Source: Vibrio harveyi NBRC 15634 = ATCC 14126 = KCTC 12724
GTDB lineage: Bacteria > Pseudomonadota > Gammaproteobacteria > Enterobacterales > Vibrionaceae
NCBI RefSeq assembly: GCF_001591145.1
Contig: NZ_BCUF01000001.1
Span: 124,001 to 188,000, forward strand
Length of the DNA stretch: 64,000 nucleotides
Direction: 5' to 3'
The notes under the pieces are model-generated. The model worked only from the letters and a program-made list of their open reading frames with translations, did not search any database and was not told the origin of the DNA. Positions 63,349 to 64,000 of this stretch are shown here, piece after piece; within the stretch, counting starts at the first letter, position 1, and the number at the start of each line of letters is the position of its first letter. The position numbers and the translations under genes were made by a program.

Positions 63349-64000
63349 ATGAAAACAACGTCAGTTTGCATGACGGTTCTCGCTCTGAGCATCTCAGCTG
63401 GAGCAATTGCACAACCGCTTGTTATCGCGCACCGTGGCGCATCGGGTTATCTACCAGAACATACTTTAGAAGCAAAAGCGTTGGCGTACGCGATGAAACC
63501 AGACTACATCGAACAAGATGTGGTGATGACCAAAGACGATCAACTCGTTGTATTGCATGATCATTACCTCGATCGCGTGACCGATGTAGCTGAGCGATTC
63601 CCGGATCGTGCTCGTAAAGATGGTCGTTACTATGCAATTGATTTCACTTTGGCAGAAATCAAATCATTGCGAGTCACTGAAGGCTTTAACATTGATGATA
63701 AAGGTAACAAGGTTGCTGGCTATCCGACACGATTCCCAATGTGGAAATCAGACTTCACCGTACCTACTTTTGCTGAAGAGATTGAGCTGATCCAAGGCTT
63801 AAACAAAACGCTGGGTTATGACATCGGTATTTACCCGGAAATCAAAGCGCCGTGGTTCCATCGTCATGAAGGCAAAGACATCTCAAAAGCGGTGCTTAAC
63901 GTTTTAAAACAGTACGGTTACGATTCGCAAGACGACAAAGTATACCTTCAGTGTTTTGATGCGAATGAGCTTCAGCGCATCAACAGTGAACTCATGCCCG
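63349..64000 (+). CDS. glpQ: Periplasmic glycerophosphodiester phosphodiesterase, partial at window end
   Basis: Splits glycerophosphodiesters to glycerol-3-phosphate and an alcohol in the periplasm, feeding GlpT. The window holds the first 217 residues; the frame is open to the end. A signal peptide MKTTSVCMTVLALSISAGAI is followed by the GDPD motif VIAHRGASGYLPEHT. Then come EQDVVMTKDDQLVVLHDH with the metal and catalytic residues, and YPEIKAP. The ribosome site is AAGGAAAG. Its normal upstream partner glpT is truncated here. Confidence 0.93.
   Translation, partial: MKTTSVCMTVLALSISAGAIAQPLVIAHRGASGYLPEHTLEAKALAYAMKPDYIEQDVVMTKDDQLVVLHDHYLDRVTDVAERFPDRARKDGRYYAIDFTLAEIKSLRVTEGFNIDDKGNKVAGYPTRFPMWKSDFTVPTFAEEIELIQGLNKTLGYDIGIYPEIKAPWFHRHEGKDISKAVLNVLKQYGYDSQDDKVYLQCFDANELQRINSELMP

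Noticed and set aside
63422..63637. 71-residue minus-strand frame in the glpQ region
   Set aside because: It is antisense to glpQ, whose signal peptide and GDPD motifs are clear.

Overview
The window reads as chromosomal DNA of a marine Vibrio, most like the Harveyi clade (V. parahaemolyticus, V. alginolyticus, V. harveyi relatives). This rests on recalled family resemblance and gene order: prfC, a DUF5363 protein, tatD, nupC, deoCABD, ytjB/serB, a two-PilZ protein, radA, a second fusA and an acyl-CoA ligase follow the order I recall for V. cholerae chromosome 1. No search was run. No tRNA, rRNA, CRISPR array, phage or complete insertion sequence was seen.

Layout. 0-3.9 kb: a membrane diguanylate cyclase, prfC, and a small gene overlapping tatD. 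4.1-10.4 kb: nucleoside uptake and breakdown (nupC, then deoC-deoA-deoB-deoD), with a CRP-type site before nupC and a palindrome-rich 580-base gap before deoC. 10.4-21.5 kb: ytjB/serB divergent pair, PilZ protein, radA, fusA2, a LysR regulator, a DUF1127 protein and an acyl-CoA ligase. 21.6-35.8 kb: a complete Flp/Tad pilus locus. An AraC regulator precedes two Flp pilins, prepilin peptidase, an AAA ATPase, rcpC, rcpA, a small lipoprotein and tadZABCD. The pseudopilin and vWA genes tadE, tadF and tadG lie on the opposite strand and converge on tadD. 36-39.5 kb: an AT-rich PAP2-family membrane protein, then chrA with a divergent LysR gene.

39.6-57.3 kb is a galactoside and galactose island. 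ebgR, ebgA, ebgC and an APC permease resemble the E. coli ebg region. Next come a secreted clan GH-D glycosidase, an extra PBP2-type transpeptidase, galETKM and galR. EbgA (and perhaps the secreted glycosidase) would free galactose, and GalM, GalK, GalT and GalE would carry it through the Leloir pathway. EbgR and GalR would act at the operator-like palindromes found at 44.8, 46.1, 50.6, 50.7 and 56.9 kb. A repeat made of two hairpins separates galT from galK.

57.4-64 kb holds a small outer-membrane barrel, a gamma-glutamylcyclotransferase-like gene, nnrS with an NsrR-type operator, an MltC-type transglycosylase, and a damaged glycerol-3-phosphate locus. There glpD (minus strand) and glpT (plus strand) have both lost their 5' ends and are joined head to head at about 63065, followed by glpQ, which runs off the window. 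The strongest candidates for new biology are the Tad locus with its extra ATPase and split tadEFG block, the PBP2 paralogue, and the glpD/glpT junction, which is either a real deletion or an assembly join.
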